Shown: piece by piece, positions 1 to 15,422 of the stretch
Layout of the letters: each line of letters begins with the position of its first letter
Numbering within the stretch: position 1 is the stretch's first letter
From: Phorcus lineatus
Taxonomy: Eukaryota > Mollusca > Gastropoda > Trochida > Trochidae
Length of the DNA stretch: 64,000 nucleotides
NCBI GenBank assembly: GCA_921293015.1
Contig: OV121094.1
Location: 35,710,054 to 35,774,053 of the forward strand
Direction: 5' to 3'
Notes under the pieces: model-generated
Databases searched by the model: none
Told to the model about the DNA's origin: nothing
What the model saw: the letters and a program-made list of their open reading frames with translations, nothing else
Made by a program: the position numbers and the translations under genes

Positions 1-3000
1 ATTCAGACCACTTTCCTCCTTATTGCATTACACATAATCAATATGACTTCTTGACAAACCATTGGAAAAAATTCAAGTTCCATTTTCAGCCCAATTGCCC
101 TGAACACGTGTAGACGCAGTAGCAGAATTATTCATCTTTTTGTGTCTCATATTTCACAGGAAGAAAAGGAATAATTGACTTTAAAGATGAATGACAATGA
201 CTTTAATTACCTTTATTATGTACCAAATGATCAGCAAAAGCGCTGTGTGATCGAGCTTTAGATTTCCTTCTGTAGTCAAACTAAGCATTTACTGCTGCTG
301 ATAAAAGTTGGAAGTAGCTGTTATGTTAATCACTTGACTTTCCAAGTTGCAATTTTGGTCGGGCCGATTGCTCCCGATACCTAGCGATTCATTTCAAATT
401 AAAACAAAGACGCTTCCGGTTCTCTCGGTCAGCCACGCGTACATGTATACATTTATGGTTGAAAACATGGTCGAAAGTAACTTCCTGATTATGCACTAAC
501 AATTTCATGTATTGCTGATCAGTGCCGCCCACTCCCGATAGTTCACGACCCGATTTGATATAAAATTAAAATTAGAACCGATCGTAAACCAGCGAACTTT
601 CATCATGCGGCTATGCTTACGATGTAGACACGATACGTAGCCATACCGGAGTACGAAGTACCACTCAAAAATGATATTTGGCATTGGTAATATTGCAGAA
701 AGATGATGGGTTTCCCCAAAAAGGACAGTTTAGAGTATATAAACGATATCTATGAGTTTTATAAAACTTTGTAATCTTATAGCATCATTTGCAAAGTATA
801 TACGAAAGTTCACATGAGCAACAATATAACAGATATATTGTTTAGTATTTTCCTTCTCTTTTCTGTGTTTTGCCTCAAAGTCTGCGCCAACTGTAACGTT
901 TCTAGAGTTTTGTATGTACAATAAAATGTTTGGCTATATGTTGTAATATGGTGAGATACTCTATTAGAATGATTTAACATTCTAGTTTTTATGTTGCTAA
1001 AATTGGTAATTATTTCGTATGAAATCAAGTACATTACTTTTTTTTCTAAATCATTAACATTTTAATCACCAACGATCAATGAATACACCTTTGCTATAAA
1101 ATGCGATTAGGCGTTTAAGGAGATCATTTCTTATAACTGAAAAGCTTTTACATAGTGTACAAATCAATTTGTCAATTAAAATAAATAATAATGAATAATC
1201 TTCAGATTGATAGAGATTGACAATTATTTTGGACTCTTTTCTATTTATGAACTCGTTCAAATTCTATAATGTAATATCATGATTGTAAGAAAGTCTCATT
1301 TCACGATTTAAGTACCTGATTCATTCTTGGAAGCCATCAGGACCAAATCTTGTTATGGTATTTATGGTAATGGAATATTGCCTGCCGTCATGGTAATTCA
1401 CAAAGGCAAGCCATAACTTGGTTACCTCCATCTAATCCGTCACAAACTAGCCACTGCGCCTCAATCGTTCAGGTACAAGCTCACTGAAATAAAAGAAGCA
1501 TGAACGCCGCCTACATCAAGTCGCTCTTCCGCAATCGGTAGTTAAACAGAATACTGTTCCCTGGGAATTTCCTTTAATCAGGTTTCCTTGAAAGCTTGCG
1601 AACAGGTAATAATGTCCTGTTTTTGGGCTGTGTAGACGAATTACTACACTTGTAGTTATAAAGTTGGTAGCTTAACAAATAAGCAGATGAAAGGGTTGAT
1701 TATTAGGTTGTGGGTTACCTGTTTGTTAGTAATGATGAACTATCAATGAACTCTTGTCAACGTTATTTCGTACTCAGCGGGCTTCGTTAATAGAGAGATG
1801 ACTTAAATGAAACAGTCTACACCTTGTATCTATCCATGAACCTTTAAATTTTTCTGAACTTGTTTCATTGTGTTTATCATACGAAAGGAGTAACCTTTGA
1901 CTGTGAAATATCAGTTATTAGCAATCACCTACGTGACGCCTTTACTTCATTCCTCAGATAAATGTTCGACCTATTCCAACTCTCAAAGGATTGTTTTTAT
2001 CAAGCTAATTCATCGGAAATCAGTCGCAAAGTGCAACTTTAAATGACAGAATCTATTTAATTCTCTGGCACTTCCGTCTTAAGGAAGTTTTACGCTCTGA
2101 GAATTTACATTTACATCTACGCTCGTTACTCTTTGAGTGATTTATTCACATCTTTATGGATTTAATTTGCCAGATCAAATGGAATCTGTTAACTTACGTT
2201 ATGCTTAAGTGAAAGTAACTGTCAAATGCAAAGTGCTTTGTATACATTACGTATATGGGGATCAAGTTCGATGAAAGATCCACCCTCTTCAAATACACTG
2301 CCATCAGAACCCATATTCAATGTCAGATATACGTGATTAACCCTTTACATACCAAATACAGTGATAAGCAATAACACATATATATCCATGCCTTGACATA
2401 TAAACTAGCTAATTGTTGCATTTAATCATTCTCTTTCTTTTCATTCCGTATTTAAGCCTGAACCAAAATCATGATTTAAATTACCAATAATTTTCAGTAT
2501 TCAAAATGCATTTTCCCGTATCCTAATAATTCTTATATGGTGTTTCAAGGTCACTTCATTTCAACGCAAGTAGATATCAATTTAACTGCTGGATGACCAA
2601 GTATGTTGAATGGTTTGAATCAAACCGTTTGCAGAAGGAAACACCAAGCAAATCATCACCAATATCACAATATCACGTTGATATTATTCATGAAGCGCCC
2701 ATTGTTTCTTCGATAACTGTGTACAAATAAAAATTATGAGATGTTTTAATGATTGCAAGAAGTTTTACATTTATAAAAGTTGCAAGCTTTCTCCATTTCA
2801 CCAACTTTTAAAGTGCCAATCACAAATGTTTAACTGAGACATGCATAGGAACCTAACATAAAACATCAAAGAAATTGCAGTTAAACTCAGTAAAGAAAAT
2901 CTACCTGGCATCGAAAGACAATCTTATGATAGCAACACTGTTTATTGGTGTCTCTAGGTCATGAATATTCATGAGCTTTCCACGTCACCTCATCTCCAAG

Positions 3001-6000
3001 AGAGATTTAATTGTTCTTTTGGGAGGTTCTTTTGTGTCTGGCGAAATTGGAACCTGACTCTATGTACTTTGATCGTTTGGTTTTATTGATGTAGCCCCTG
3101 TGTTTTGTCTTAAAACCGACATTAACCATAAATAAACTATGGCATCATTGGTTTTAATGTACCTATGAAAGACAAACCTATATTTCATTCCACTAGCGAG
3201 ATGTGTTGTTCACAAAGCGTAAAGGAGATGTAAATTATTAATTAATGTTTCTTCACATGCATACAAATAAATTTGAAGAGTTGTTTAGTAGGAGAAAGAG
3301 TCGGTAAGATTAAATATGATTAGGCATGTCATTTAGTTTTGTTTCAGAATATAAACCGGACAGCTTAAGTTGCGTAAAAGGCCTCTTGTACTATATCGAT
3401 GACGCACTATCATTGAAATCATTTAGTCTTCTTAATCGAATCGGAGTCTGGCTGGAGGTGCATTTGGAAAAAAGCACATGTCAGCTATCATTCCGACAGA
3501 CAGTTTGGTATGCAGTAATTTCCTAATGGATCACGACTTTGGCATAGTTTTAACAACATGATAATGTAACAATATCACTAACATTCTTACTCCTTGTTTC
3601 AAATAGAAGCAGTGCGATCACATTTCAATTGTAAAATACTGCAATATATTAACGGATTCACAGTTAGCTTTTCTTAAACCTTAAGAGGGTGGCTAACGAA
3701 TAAGATTTATATAGAAATAGAACATTTTAAATTGATATTCGAATATTTTTAAAAAATAATTACAAAAGAGTATAATAAAATGTGAAGTGTCATTCTAGCA
3801 CAGATCATACAGCTATTATGTAAAACATTCAGGGTGAATTTTCGGATACCTAGGGAGTATGGATTCACAAGCCGACAAGATTCACAACCAATGTCCGAAC
3901 CCGAGGGAATCAGAAATCCCTCTGATGCAAATGTGTTAGCTGGTATACAAAACTGTACAAACTGTAAAAAAACCCGATGGGATTACCCCAAACTTTATCA
4001 TCAGTGTGATGCCACCATAATTTATTATTTGACGTGAGATATTTACTAGTTATACCAGTTTATTTATGTAATTGCTCATACAATACTCTAATTCATCACG
4101 TCAATATTTCGTATCGTTTTCATCAGATATCTCACAAGTATATATCGTATAGATTTTTCAGTCAATGATAATCTAAACTAAACCTATGTTCCGGGACTGT
4201 CACTATTGCTCAAAGCAAGCCATTGCTTTAAATAGTTATGTGTAGCGAGATACGACGTGAGGGTCAGTGTATTGTCGAAGATTAGAGGATTCAAATACGC
4301 TGCGTAGAAATAATTTGTATATGGTTAGAGAAACATCGGAGCACTTTAATCTTAACCGTATTGTCACTGTATTTTGGTGTCAGTAATTTCAGCAAAGACA
4401 TTATTCCATTTAAAAATGGTTTCGTAAATGATTATACCTTAAATATAAGAAACGTTTCCCCGATATACTTGAGAGGTAGACAATTTTATCATGGCTGAGC
4501 AAATTGTGAAATATTTACTTCCTATCACATTCAATGACACACACATAGAACATACATCCTGAACATTTTTCAATAAAAAAACAGAGTTCATACAGTGTAA
4601 GTTCACATTTCTAAAAGTTATAAGTCACAATGTAGAAGTGAGTTACATTGACAAGATGTATGTGTTAACGTTCCTGAATCCACCATTCGCATAGAAATAC
4701 ACCATACAAGATGAATCAACCAATATTATTTACTAAGTGACCCAAGTGTAAACGAGTGGTATATCCTCGTTGCAATGCAATTCAAAGAATGTGAATCTGC
4801 TCAAGTGGCTCAAAATGTGTCCCCACCTTGTCTCGTACAAGATTTTACGTGCAATAAATAATTCATAAGAGGTATCGTCGCGCCTAGATACCTTGCCTGA
4901 GTCCACGAGTTCTTACCGCGGTATCCCAGGAGTTGGAAAGGAAAAGTCACGGCAAGCCAATGTAAACAACTGATTGTGACAAATTGTGTAAACAACCCGT
5001 GGGTTCCTTCCTTATGGTCCTCGCAATGATCAATCATTTCCACCAAGGGTTAGGGAACAGGACGCTACACTGTTTGTGTCAACAAATTACTTGTTATTCA
5101 CCGGGCTAGCTAGTTGTAAAGAGCTGGAGATGTCTTAAACAACCTACGATGTCTTAAACAACCTACGATGGCCAACGGCTTGCCCTTTTTCATCCGGATC
5201 AGATCGGTTGCATCATGGTTGTAAGAAATATAACATTCATTTACCCGTAATTAGACCTTGTTATATGTATTTTATGTTCCCAATAGTCTGTAACGGATGC
5301 ATTAATTTGAAAATTTGAGAGGCATTTTAGAAGTTGTAATGATGATAATGAAGAGAAATAGATGGATAAACTTCTATATTCTTGATAAGCGACGTTTCGA
5401 CACATCAAGCAGCTTACAGTTGGTAGACAAAAACAATAAAATTTGAGGAAAGGTAGTCAACAGTGTATTAAGTATATGATGGCAGGGTCTGTCACCGGTA
5501 CATGTACGTGTACATACCATGTTACAGTTATCATCCCTATTATTCCCTTCATTATCAAATGAACAAGCGGCATGGCATCAAAGGGGATGGGACGCGATGT
5601 CCTCAAATCGGAAGTCATAGACTTCAAACAGAAAGATTTTAGATGTCAAACACGAAAATGATGTTAATTTTGCAATTAAAAAAATGTCGTTAAAAACAAA
5701 CTTTCTTCCTACCAGCTCCTTAAGCCCACTGAAACGTTATCATTGAAAACAAAAGATTTTCGACATATTGAAATATCAACGTTTTGAGGGTTTCCCCTAG
5801 ATTTAGCATTTAAAACCTAATTTCCATTTTAACTTTTCGACATATAGGAAGTGCATTTGCTTGAATAAAGCTATATACCCTCACTGGAAGTAAGGTTCAG
5901 TAAAGTCAAACCTCGTTGTTTAATCATAGATATAATATTGCCAATATGAATCATCAAGCTTGAAATGGCTTTATAAATTTATCTGACATGTAAACCATTA

Positions 6001-8035
6001 GGTTTAAGATTGATATCGGCATAGTTCACTGTTATAGTCTACTATGTCATAATATAATTTGTAATACCCAAGGGATGCCAAGCAGGGTTTCCATATAAGC
6101 ATAGTTAAAATATTGTTAGTTCATCATTTATATGTCATTTTATTCCCAGCTTGAGTATCTTGATCAGTGGACGTAATTATGTCGAAAATCTGCTTCACTT
6201 TTTATCCCATTTGACAAGAAATGATATTTAAAGCCGTAAATCGATATTGTTATGCAATAATTTCTGTATTTTGACATTTTTCAATCAATATTTTCCCCCA
6301 AAAATGTTAAGTTATCAACGACGAAAATACGTAAACCTTCCTGTATCCCGCTGCGAGATGATATCTCCTGAGTACTTTCTCTTCAATAATGGATGTTAAA
6401 TTCGTAATTAGGTAATTAATATTAAGTTAGATTGGCTATTTAAACATGATAGCTAATGTATACCGTCTGGTTCATTAGGTGATGTCCTATTCTTGATTTA
6501 TTAGGCCCTGTTTAAAGAAACCTCTTCGTTGAACCACCATGATGTTCTTTGAACCAGTAAGTGGTCACCATGTTTTATTCTTTGACAGAAAATGTATGTG
6601 CGTCATTTACTCATACTTGACATATGGTTGAAAGCTTCTTGATTAGATGAGTTATGTTTCAAGGCCGCTTTAAGACCTCAAGGACCATTCACAAACCACT
6701 ACATTACGTTCAGATTCGGATGGTTAGCTGATGTTTTAGAGTGATTTAATGGCAAAGGAAAGAGACTTCGTTATTTACAGCAGCCCATGTGTTTTAACCT
6801 TTGGATATGTTTGCAATCCAAAAAAGATAGGCGCGATTTACAGATTAATCACAGTGCAACTCTTCAATCATTCTTCATAATGTGCTTAACCGGTTCGGCA
6901 TATTTTTTGCTGGTAAATCAACATTTATTTAAGAAAATATTTTCGTTTGTATTAGCAATATTGTATATTCTAATATTTATATTTTAATGTTCACAGAGCT
7001 TGGTATTCAAAAACGTTTATTAGGTATGTATATTTCATCTCAAAAGACAATATGTTGGTAATACAAAAGTTCTGCTTGCCTAAATCCAGTCCACAAGAGA
7101 AACATGCTCAATACTATCCAAGCAGAAAAGATGATCTTACGTTAACATAAGGATCAATATCCATTAAGGAAGCACACAAATATGATGGATGTTTTTGTTT
7201 GTATATTAACTACGTATTTATCTTTGAATGCAATGCCTTTCATGGGTTTTGACATATTGTGATTATACGTTTATTGTGCCTAGCAGGTATTGATGTTTCA
7301 GGAACAAAATATAACCTATGATGTGTGTGATAAAAACGTCACATGCCAGACGAATCGAATATTACTTACAGCAAATAAACCTGAATCATGATCAAACTAG
7401 GCAGATAATTTAGCCAATTAATATGGTTAACGGGACCCCATATATTACATGAATGAAGAGAGTTGTAAAATGATAATATTGGCAAAAGTTATGAGAACAA
7501 AGGTACATTTTGTTACGGCCGTTGATTAATTCAGGACTTTATTAGAAATAATGTTGATTCCTTTCCAGTAATCAATTACCTTCTGGACAAAATTTAAAAA
7601 CAGTAAATGTAAAGTCTATTCATGTTTGTCTTTCATAATGAAATGAATTCATTCAGAGAAAATAATCATTTATAGATTTGAATGGGTTCACGGTATACGT
7701 TTAACTAAACAAGAGGAATTAGTTAAATTTTCCAAGTTCTACTAACCCCTGCTAAGATAGTCATAAGAACCATACATGAACATTGGCTTATGACTATCAT
7801 ATCTTATCTCGTAGTGCCTGGAATATATATATAAATCACCATTTGATATATTTATTCAATAAAATAAAACACAATCAGCTTCTTGTGCTGTTTAGAAATT
7901 TGGCCAGAACATTCTTAGCACATCTTAGTTGATTGATAATCAATTTATGACTACTCTTATACTAAATGACAAGGAGCATACTGTAGTCTTTCTATTTCGA
8001 CAGTTGTGTAGATCAGGCACTTATGATATAAAGGT
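1..8035. other. AT-rich non-coding stretch, no gene recognised
   Basis: I see no supported gene, RNA gene or mobile element here. The open frames are all under about 85 codons, with no recognisable domain and no convincing splice context. A 21 bp direct repeat occurs twice in a row at about 5131-5172. The slightly GC-richer patch at 4800-5060 has a short minus-strand open frame of 78 codons that I cannot assign to any family. The stretch is probably intergenic or intronic. Confidence 0.5.
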
Positions 8036-8215
8036 GAGTATTTCACTTATATCGCGGCTGCTAGTATTAGCATTGTAACGTTGCACCCAAACGTTACTGT
8101 AGAAGAGTTTTCTACTGCAATCAAGGTTGCCGAGCCCCTGACGGTATTCGAACCACGGACCTCTTGATCTGAAGACGAACGCGCCAACCAATGCGGTATC
8201 CCGATCACTTATATA
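8036..8215 (-). repeat. tRNA-derived SINE, copy 1
   Basis: Read on the minus strand, the element begins with a tRNA-like head. An A-box-like stretch (ACCGCATTGGTTGGCGCG) is followed about 35 bases later by a good B box (GGTTCGAATACC), as in an RNA polymerase III promoter. A body and a tail (TACTAGCAGCCGCGATATAA) follow. The same head, body and tail occur on the plus strand at 27314-27585, so this is a dispersed family rather than a tRNA gene. This copy lacks about 100 bases that copy 2 carries between body and tail. The 82-codon minus-strand open frame across it is incidental. Confidence 0.75.
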
Positions 8216-11200
8216 CTGGGAATCTATATGAATTCCGGGTATAGTGAGCAAGACTTCCTCTGCCAACATTACTCCTGTTTTTCAATTACAATTGGTAGCA
8301 TAAATGGTTCTCCGTCTTCTCTCGAAACTAGTACCTGTTTCTTCGAAAATGGGTAATTGATTTCAAGCAATCAGTCATCAGATAACCAACGAACAATTTG
8401 TAATAGAAACGACAACAAATCAATAATGAAAGCAAATACCGGGAATGAATGGTATCACTTTACAATACTAGATAACCTCCCTTTGTAAACACAACATCAA
8501 TTCATAACAGAGTGCCGTGCAACAACAGAGAAATTCTCAGATAGCTACATTAGTTTTCCATTTGTTATCAGGGGTTGGTCTTGCTGTGACTCTGACGGTA
8601 ACGTGAACCACCGCATTGCACTTGTTTCAACACATAAGAAACTTACACTCATACTTAATGCAATGGACACATCATTTATCACTTCATGGTTTGCACACGT
8701 CTGGACGAATATTCTTATTTAGTATTTACTGCCTTTGAGAGTGCTAAAAGCTTGTGGGTCTTTGGTGTAGCTTATATCAAGTATGTAGTTTGATTTGTTC
8801 CCCGCCTATCATCGGCATCCCAATTGTCTCTCAATATCAATCATTCATTCTTCAAGTAGGGCCTCGAGGACGTCAATTCGGTTTCATGCGCTTCATGGTG
8901 ATGTGTACCATATAAAATGGTTTACTGTGAATGCCAATGTTTTTACCGTCAGGTAACTGTTTTATTTGGTGAAGCAACATATGAATGTTTGATGTTGGTA
9001 TCTATTTACAGGTGATTCTTCAGTCCTGTTTAAGACATAAAAAACATCCACAACATTGTCTTATCCCGAGAGACCTGCTTTGATCTTTACTTATACAATA
9101 TCTTTACGTCACCTGTGTTTATTCACACCAAGTCCAGTTAACTTTTCATCAGAAACAACAAAATCATTTATGTGCCGGTAACAATTTCAAAGAAATGATG
9201 TGTGTTGATAACAAGAATGTTGTGTTCCTATTATATTGTGTGAGAAGTCACGTGATTATTACGAAATAACATATTATTGATTTTTTTAGCTTTATTAGTT
9301 GTAGAAAATATTGCGAAAACATGTGTCACGCTACCTCGTACAATAAGATATTGTAACAATGGCATTGCCTGTTTGCATGAAGATTTACCTTTGGCCTCCG
9401 CTAGGTCTATGTAAATTTGAAATGAATCTTAAAGATTGCATTCAATAATATTTCAGTATGACTGTTGACATAACCTTACCAGTGAATAGCTTAATTCTGT
9501 TGCATTTTAAGATAGTCGTAAGCCTGTAAATGTATCTTTCTTTCAAGTATCTCAGCTCTTAGTAAGCTTTGAACATAAATTCCCCGTTCGGTTTCTCTCA
9601 ATGTAAATCTTATTAACACCGGGATCTACAGTGGCAATGTCCATACAAGACCTTGGATTTTAGCCTTTTGAAATGGAACAAGAATAAACAAGAGCATAAA
9701 GGGTTGTAAATCAGCAGAAAACTCACTGAAAGAACCGCCACAATCAAAGGGACTCGCATCAATTAAGCACAAAGCATTGGACTTGAGAACATTCCTTCAA
9801 CTCAAAGGAAGACAGAGAGACTTATTAGCACTGCAGAGCATACTAGAAGCATTTGGTATTACACTTGCACGCTTGAAACGAATCAAAACTATAGTTAAGT
9901 AACTATGCAGAGACCCTATTTAATTAACAATATTTGTTGGAGGGATAATATTAAACTATGTGCGACTGGTTACTAGTGCACTTTGAACACGTTAAGAACA
10001 CACATTGAGCTATTCACGTCATGTCTGTGAGCTGTCTCTGGTTCATCAGTGCAATCGTGGCAGGCATAAGCTGTGTTTATATAAGTCCTTTGTGTCATAT
10101 CATAAGTGCTTGTTTTGAAACTCTTGGTGATTCGTAAAGCAAACGAAACAGAAAGAATGTACCATTTAAACTTTCTTGGCATTGTGTATTTTCAAATTAT
10201 AGATTTTTATATAGAATACCAATTGCTATTCGTGTCTTTTTTCTATACTAATGTCTTGTCAGTTGGAATATAAGTCGAGCGAGAGGGCTCGTGAATTCAT
10301 GAAAAAGGTTTGGATTTTGATCAAACAAACCTGGGAAAACTGATGTTTTCTCTAATCCGGTTGACGTGGGATATACTCATTGACCTATATGTCTATCCGT
10401 CCGTCCTTATTCTATTTGTTTGTGAACCAAACCACCAAAATCGCTCACCGAATCCTTCTGAATAATTGCATGTGTGTTACCCACTTAATGACTTGGTGCC
10501 ATTTTAGATTTTCATATTTCTGATAATTGCATTATTGACCGTTTCCATGAAAATAAATTGAAATTTTGATTCTATGGACTATGGATTCTAACTGAATTGG
10601 TGCCTTTTTATATTTTTTTATATTTAGTTCTCGAAAACCATTCAAAATTCATTGAACAAGATGAAATTCGACTCTATGAATGATAGCTTCGTATCCTGGA
10701 GCGTAACTCATATTATACTCATCATATCTTTCTAAACTGTACTTAAAGGGTTTATTGGAAGTTTCTATTTTATAATTGTTAAAATTTAACTCATTTTGAA
10801 TACTAATTTTAACTTATAACGACAGTTGATGTAAAAGATAACTCATTAATTTCCCGTATTTCAAAAAAATTTTAACAGAAATTCTATCAATTGACAGAAT
10901 TCTGTCAAATGATTGAAACAAACTGTCTGAGAGATACAGCGTTTATTATTTATGCATTTCAAATTTGTAATGAGAGTATAGTTACATTCTTAAACCGGTC
11001 ATGAACTCAATAATTAATGGAGGTTTTAAAACATGGATAAAATATTACTCATGCGGTTTACAAATTTTCTCATATGAACTGCTGCAATCAAGCTGATTAT
11101 CAATCGATCATATATTTTTTGTACTGTATTATTTTCATACCCACTTTGGCAAACCATTGTCAGTCTTAAGATCTTTTGTCAAGCAGTGACATATTATGTA

Positions 11201-14200
11201 GACATTTCCAAAATACGTAGTGTAGTATACACACACGTTTGGTAAGATATTCGATTATTCGATATCAGTGTTTACAGAGCAATTGGTAACTACTTTACTT
11301 CCATTCTTGTAATTTCTTACGTTTATTTTGAATGTTTGTTTTTATAAATTTTTTATTTGCTACTCAGGTAAATGTAGTAAAACAAATAAGAAAACATTAG
11401 CTGGTTCGTAATCAAACGTTTAGGAACCTTGTTAATATCATATATCTTATGTATCGTCGTTCATTTATGTTCTTGTGTGATATTGGAAATTTGTTATTAT
11501 TGTTGCATTTTTAAACATATTTGATATTGACAGAAAGATCTAAACATTATACAAGTGGTAACTTCATTGGTGCATGAGAAAATAACCGAAATGTCACTTC
11601 TCAGAAATAAATCTGTTCCTTTTTTGCAGAGACAACTTCTATTATGCCTGCCAAACCAGTTTAAACAAAGATACAATTAGATACGTTTATTTAACAATGT
11701 TGTGTTAATACATTTTCAACTAGCAACTTTAAACATTGATAGAGGTTCATTTTGTATTTGATACTGATTTTAATTGCCACATATAATATCTCTTTTCGAT
11801 GTGGACTTGTTGTATATCGCTATTGCAAGAACATATTCATTCAGACTTTTAAAGCAATGGTTTAAGTAAAGCAAGGGTTTCGTTGTGTTTCATTGAGCAT
11901 AGTGATATCAAGCTGTGGTTCACTTAGGTTATCATCAAAACATCCGTGCCTAACATCATTCATGCTTTAACAAAAAGAGTTAATGTGGGCATTATAAAGT
12001 GACATAACCTAATGTTTCATATAATTGAAGTCATAAAAGGTGAACTTTCTCTGTGATGTAAGGTCCGTATGTGCGTTTATCTCGAGATGAGGCGTGAAGT
12101 AATTAATTAAATTGTTATTAAAGCTGCGGGTATCTAACATGAAACCAACTTAGAAACACGTTCTGATGCCTAGCTGCTGTGCTTTGCTAAGATCAATGAC
12201 ATTTACGCATGAGGGAGCCAAGCTTTAACCGGGTTCTGTATTTGAAAATATCAGAAATAGATTTGAAATGATTTATGAATTTATGTTCGGAAAGAAACGA
12301 ACGTATTCTCTATTATATCAAAACGTATTTTAATCAAGTGTTCAACAGATTAATAGATGTACGTATAAATATGTTGAATTTATTTACACAAGGCATTTTT
12401 GTCTAAGTGAATCTTTATGGAAACTATTTTTATTCTGTTATTGATTGATTTTTTCAAATATTATATATTGACAAACGGTAAATCAAAGGAAACGAAAACT
12501 TCTTGTCTTCTTGTCTTTTTGTGCGATTGCAGCTAATTTAACCAGAATCAGTGATGTCCGTCTCTACACATTTTACCCTGTTCTCTGTAATCCGTCATCT
12601 ACAGACATGTCTAAAGAACTCCTTAGAAGACTTGTCAAGATTTGATGAATCGCTAAGCGCTTCTTTACGATAATGTCAACCAATAAATAAAGCGTTATTG
12701 TCTCAGACAGGATCTGGTAGAGGAAGAGATCTTCTACCTTTTTTGCCGGGTGATCATTAATGTTCCGTTTTCAATTAATGTCCAGCATTTATGTGCTGGG
12801 TGGAAAATTGAAAACGTGCCATTGTGATTTAATTACGAGAAGAGATAGCTTAACACGCTATGAAACGCACTTAGTGAAAGGGAGGCGAAGTTTATTGCTG
12901 GCTTCAAATTTGGGAGTCTGATAGTGTGTGAACTTACATGACTCAGAAGGTGTTGTCATTATCTGCCGTGCCATACATGACACATTTGTGTCTCCTTAAC
13001 AACTCGACCATTAAGGACGATCTCTCTAATAAAAGCACAAAATTGTTTATTATGAAATAATTTATGAACTTCCCTAAATTGTTAATATCTTTTAAAGCGT
13101 ACTTGTCTATTTTGCATTTTTATCTGAATGAACTATTAAAACTGATCTACCGGAAAAGTGTCATGTCATATATCTCCAACCAAAATAAATGTCTAAATGA
13201 CGAGTATGTGATAGGTTACAATTACTATTCACATAAGCGATACATTATGAATGGGCTATACCGACTAATGTTCGTTAATATTAATGGCTAAAATACGTTA
13301 TATATTTATGTAATAATGAGATCACATTATATGTGCTCTGATGAAAGAAATGTCTGCCCATTGAGTTAATTATCTCCACACAAATAAAACCTTTTGGCAG
13401 TTCAACACCTTATCATAAACACACACAGGTTTACCCAGAGCTAGATAAACTTATTGAACACGTAGCTTATTCGCTTTCGGCTGTTTCTCCGGTGGAAATC
13501 GCCGGATATATCCGGTTGTCAGGAAATGTTAGGATATCATTACTATTTATGTAGTGTAACGTGCACAGTCACTTTCATTATAAACAAGCATTGTGTGTTG
13601 TATGTCCGCCGGGAATTGAAGCACACATTCCGGACCTCGAGCAAACTGCCGAGTCATGCCATTGGCGTCTTTAGAAGGGAAATAAGCTTAAGGAAATATT
13701 GATGCTTGTGAACTTTGCTGAATATGACAGATAGCTGTCTCAAATGTTTCGAAATTCGTGTGTTGTGTGGTGAGCAGCCTTCGTTAACGATATTTATTGA
13801 TTTTAGATCCATCGATTTGTAAGAGGATTAAATATGAAGGTGATGACACGAGATCATGTACTTACCTTGTCGGCTTGTTAATCAGAGGGACCGATACCCT
13901 TTTAAATCATGAATCGTGGTTTTAACGTGCTAGTTATATAATATACAAAAATGTATCAAAAACTTTGTTCCACATGATATCTTGTAGGGTTTGTTTTGAC
14001 AAGAGGTACATGACATCACAATGAATATTTATCATGTAGTAAAGACATCACAATGTCTCGACGCCGTGAAGAGGATGATTTCAAAATGGTGTGACATTTC
14101 TATATTTGAATCCTCACGGTGGTTCTTTGTTTATGAATTTACACTTTTCTTGGAAAGGATGTGAAGGATTGTTTCCTCTTCTGATATCAACTACATTAAT

Positions 14201-15295
14201 ACTCGTTGATAGAAGTTTTTATCAACTGGTTGGATATTTTTGTCACTTGACACTTGAGAAATGAAATACAACATAGTATATAGTAGCTGGTCAGTTGCCT
14301 GAACTACGTACTTATCGACTGAACCCATGCCACTTGATGAAATAAACATTGTCTTTTTACAAATCATTGATTATCCACTAGCTATTTAAATGTTCTTCTC
14401 TGCAGCCAAGGTTCAACTCATGCTTGACAGAATGGTAAAACATCTTATATTATCTATTTAAAAATTAAATGGATTTTCTTTCAAAATGGACAATGACGTG
14501 AACATGGATCTTAAAAAATGTCAGTACAAAGTAACAGATTCTGTATTAAAGGCCTAACATAACTACAGTGTCACTGTGCTAAACATTTGATAAACGTTTA
14601 TTAAAAGAGCTTTGCATTGTGCAGATGTATGACCAAGTGAAATCTTATGTCGTTGGTAATGTTCTTAAAGGGTCAATAGACTGTCCCGACGCTTTTATTA
14701 TTGATATCCCTTATACGTAATGTAATCAGCATTCACTGCTAATATAATCTGTAGCTGAATTGCTGTTAGTTCAACTGTCACCATAATTCATTTATGACAA
14801 CAAAAACTACTGCCCTAACTAACTGGCCATCTTGTCTTATCCATACCAGGTTTTGGTATCCATAGCAATAATGTGTATCAAAGAATCATCATCAATGGTT
14901 GCTTATATAAGACCTAACACAACATCAGTGGAAACCCTCGTTATAGCGTGGGGTTGAACCTACAGCTTCATTTAGCAATGGTAGTACTGACATCGAGTCC
15001 GTACATTTATCTTGAATACACACAAAAAGAGTACTCAAAACCCTACAAAACGTATATTCCTACTTAAGTATAGTTGATTCAAAGTGGAAATCATATGGTG
15101 TGAATCAAAGGAATAAAATGTTTATTTTCTGGCACAAGTTTTTGTTCGTAGGAAATATAGATACAATTTGAAATTGAATCATTTGTTCATATGACTTTCC
15201 TGTTAATCGTTGATAATTATTGTTGCATTTCTTGAGTAAACACTGCTTGGAAGCGTTTATGCTGTGCTATATGAATAGTAAAAGTCACAAGTTTT
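8216..15295. other. AT-rich non-coding stretch with one short hairpin
   Basis: No gene or known element was recognised. The only structure noted is an inverted repeat at 12766-12816: 11-base arms (CGTTTTCAATT and its complement) around an inner CCAGCA/TGCTGG pair, forming a stem of about 50 bases. All open frames are short and uninformative. Confidence 0.45.
12766..12816. repeat. Imperfect hairpin
   Basis: Arms CGTTTTCAATT at 12766-12776 and AATTGAAAACG at 12806-12816 are exact reverse complements. A second internal pair, CCAGCA and TGCTGG, lies near the tip, so the region can fold into an interrupted stem. It is somewhat short for an animal microRNA precursor and nothing else marks it as a transcript, so no RNA gene is called. 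Confidence 0.4.
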
Positions 15296-15422
15296 TCTCT
15301 CGGTTTATACCCCAGTGTTCAACTTATTCACTCGGTATATACCCCAGTGCTCTTTCATTCCCTCGGTATACACCCTAGCGCTCAAGTCATTCTCTCGGTA
15401 TATACCCTAGTGCCCAAGTTGC
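15296..15422. repeat. Four-copy 31-32 bp tandem repeat
   Basis: Four adjacent units of 31-32 bases share the core CTCGGTATATACCC followed by an AGTG or AGCG step. They differ at a few positions, so this is a short diverged minisatellite. No coding potential is seen. Confidence 0.85.

Noticed and set aside
6787..6987. Possible membrane protein or signal-peptide exon
   Set aside because: The hydrophobic character comes from AT-rich codons; there is no initiation context, donor site or neighbouring exon.
12766..12816. MicroRNA precursor
   Set aside because: The stem is short with internal mismatches, and no conserved mature sequence is recognised.
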